Part shown: in pieces, positions 22,910 through 23,360 of the stretch
Layout of the letters: each line of letters begins with the position of its first letter
How positions within the stretch are numbered: the first letter of the stretch is position 1
Source: a virus
Virus record (IMG/VR): IMGVR_UViG_3300030060_003997
Span: 4,019-27,378 of that record
DNA: 23,360 bases
Reading direction: 5' to 3' (one strand)
Translations under genes and position numbers: made by a program
The notes under the pieces: generated by a model
Seen by the model: the letters and a program-made list of their open reading frames with translations, nothing else
The model's database searches: none
Told to the model about the DNA's origin: nothing

Positions 22910-23360
22910 TTAGTTATCTGTTTGTTCGTCCAATGTACCATAACTTTCGTCCAATGATACTACTATTTTTCCAATCACTTCCACAAGCCTTGGGACAACG
23001 CTGTTGCCTAAAGCTTTAATTCTGTCCACCCGATGGGGAACCCCATGAGCCATTCGAGGAAGGGTGGATTCAGGGGGCCAGTCTCCCCCGCTTGAGAATT
23101 CACCAAGTCTGGGAGGCTGTTGGTCGGTAGTCTGCCCTTGGCCTCGAGGGTCTCGGCTTTCCTGCCGCCCTTGTAGTCCCTGGTTGTAGGGGTAGGCCAC
23201 AGAGCGGGGTCTTTGACCTGCTTTGACAGGTTGAGTTGGTTCGCGGTGTCCATGTTCTTCCAGTCGGAGTTCATCGGAGTGCGCCACAATCCAGACTCGG
23301 TCTCGTCGGTGGCGAGCATCGACGGCACAAGCTGGTAGTACAAACGTCCTGACTTCGTAG
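22910..23360 (-). CDS. C5-cytosine DNA methyltransferase, C-terminal part (5' truncated)
   Basis: The frame is open to the window edge (codons from 23359). It reads VDARHRRDRVWIVAHSDE, matching motif VIII of C5-methyltransferases (Q/H-x-R-x-R-x-x-I-V-A). A hydrophilic spacer of about 75 residues follows (VAYPYNQGLQGRQES and PPRLGEFSSGGDW). Then comes PRMAHGVPHRVDRIKALGNSVVP, motifs IX-X with the conserved G-N-S-V. Catalytic PCQ and ENV motifs must lie outside the window. Such phage enzymes methylate cytosine to avoid host restriction. The same DNA has a second plausible frame (23008-23360). A short acidic tail (DESYGTLDEQTDN) ends the protein. Confidence 0.8.
   Translation of the reverse strand, partial: YEVRTFVLPACAVDARHRRDRVWIVAHSDELRLEEHGHREPTQPVKAGQRPRSVAYPYNQGLQGRQESRDPRGQGQTTDQQPPRLGEFSSGGDWPPESTLPRMAHGVPHRVDRIKALGNSVVPRLVEVIGKIVVSLDESYGTLDEQTDN
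23008..23360 (-). other. Second frame antisense-independent overlap within the methyltransferase end
   Basis: On the same strand, one base out of frame, a frame open to the window edge reads SGRLYYQLVPSML, SGLWRTPMNSDWKN, LWPTPTTRDYKGGRKAETL, then LNPPFLEWLMGFPIGWTELKL and stops. The L-W/L-P-T-P-T-x-R-D-Y-K-G motif and the later L-N-P-x-F-x-E-W-L-M-G-F-P-x-G-W-T ending are recurrent in phage proteins that I recall near or fused to DNA methyltransferases. Both frames therefore look meaningful. Whether this one is translated, is a frameshift product, or is a fossil of an older frame cannot be decided here. Confidence 0.4.

Noticed and set aside
1-23360. CRISPR array, insertion sequence or integrase/attachment site
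   Set aside because: No regular short repeats with unique spacers, no transposase and no recombinase motif seen on reading both strands.

Overview
The window reads as part of a tailed double-stranded DNA phage genome. Coding is dense, most neighbouring genes overlap by 1-8 bases (TAATG, ATGA and GTGA junctions), and no ribosomal, tRNA or metabolic genes are visible. The structural proteins resemble those I recall from environmental (largely marine) podovirus-like genomes of Gram-negative bacteria. The host and exact genus cannot be read from the sequence. Terminase, capsid, portal, DNA polymerase and integrase are not in the window.

Region 1 (1-14929, + strand) is one late, virion-type operon. 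It holds the end of a tail/structural protein, a 64-aa and a 109-aa small virion-associated protein, a 640-aa Gly/Ala-rich protein, a GNAT-like protein, a 595-aa Gln/Ala-rich repeat protein, a 793-aa Met/Pro/Gln-rich protein and a 2511-aa giant. The giant carries an HExxH metallopeptidase-like segment and a C-terminal domain resembling LPD38, so it looks like a polyvalent protein likely carried in the virion and ejected with the DNA. The order resembles the internal-virion-protein block of T7-like phages, but the proteins are not recognisable T7 homologues.

Region 2 (18102-14930, - strand) is a recombination/early operon. It encodes a small DUF-like protein, a Cas4/RecB-type nuclease with four iron-sulfur-type cysteines, a 95-aa unknown, an Erf/Rad52-like annealing protein, an SSB-like protein with an acidic DDIPF tail, a conserved phage protein, a 46-aa zinc ribbon and a small secreted protein. 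Nuclease, annealase and SSB form a classic phage recombination set. This operon meets the structural operon tail to tail with no spacer at 14929/14930.

Region 3 (18147-21058, + strand), divergent from region 2, holds a RusA-type Holliday junction resolvase, a small unknown, a Twinkle/T7 gp4-type primase-helicase started by TTG, and a 158-aa unknown. Three copies of a GAGTACGTTCTC-like box precede the primase gene. Region 4 (21059-21446) has no long gene but contains a 15-bp stem-loop, a 33-aa single-pass membrane ORF and further inverted and direct repeats. Region 5 (23360-21447, - strand) begins with the C-terminal part of a C5-cytosine methyltransferase, then three small acidic unknowns, and ends with an AlpA-like regulator with a long C-terminal extension.

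The most unusual signals are: two overlapping minus-strand frames at the methyltransferase end, each resembling a known phage protein signature; two nested frames upstream of the nuclease gene with a possible A_AAG_GGG slip site; the repeated operator-like box before the primase gene; and several short genes below normal length cut-offs.
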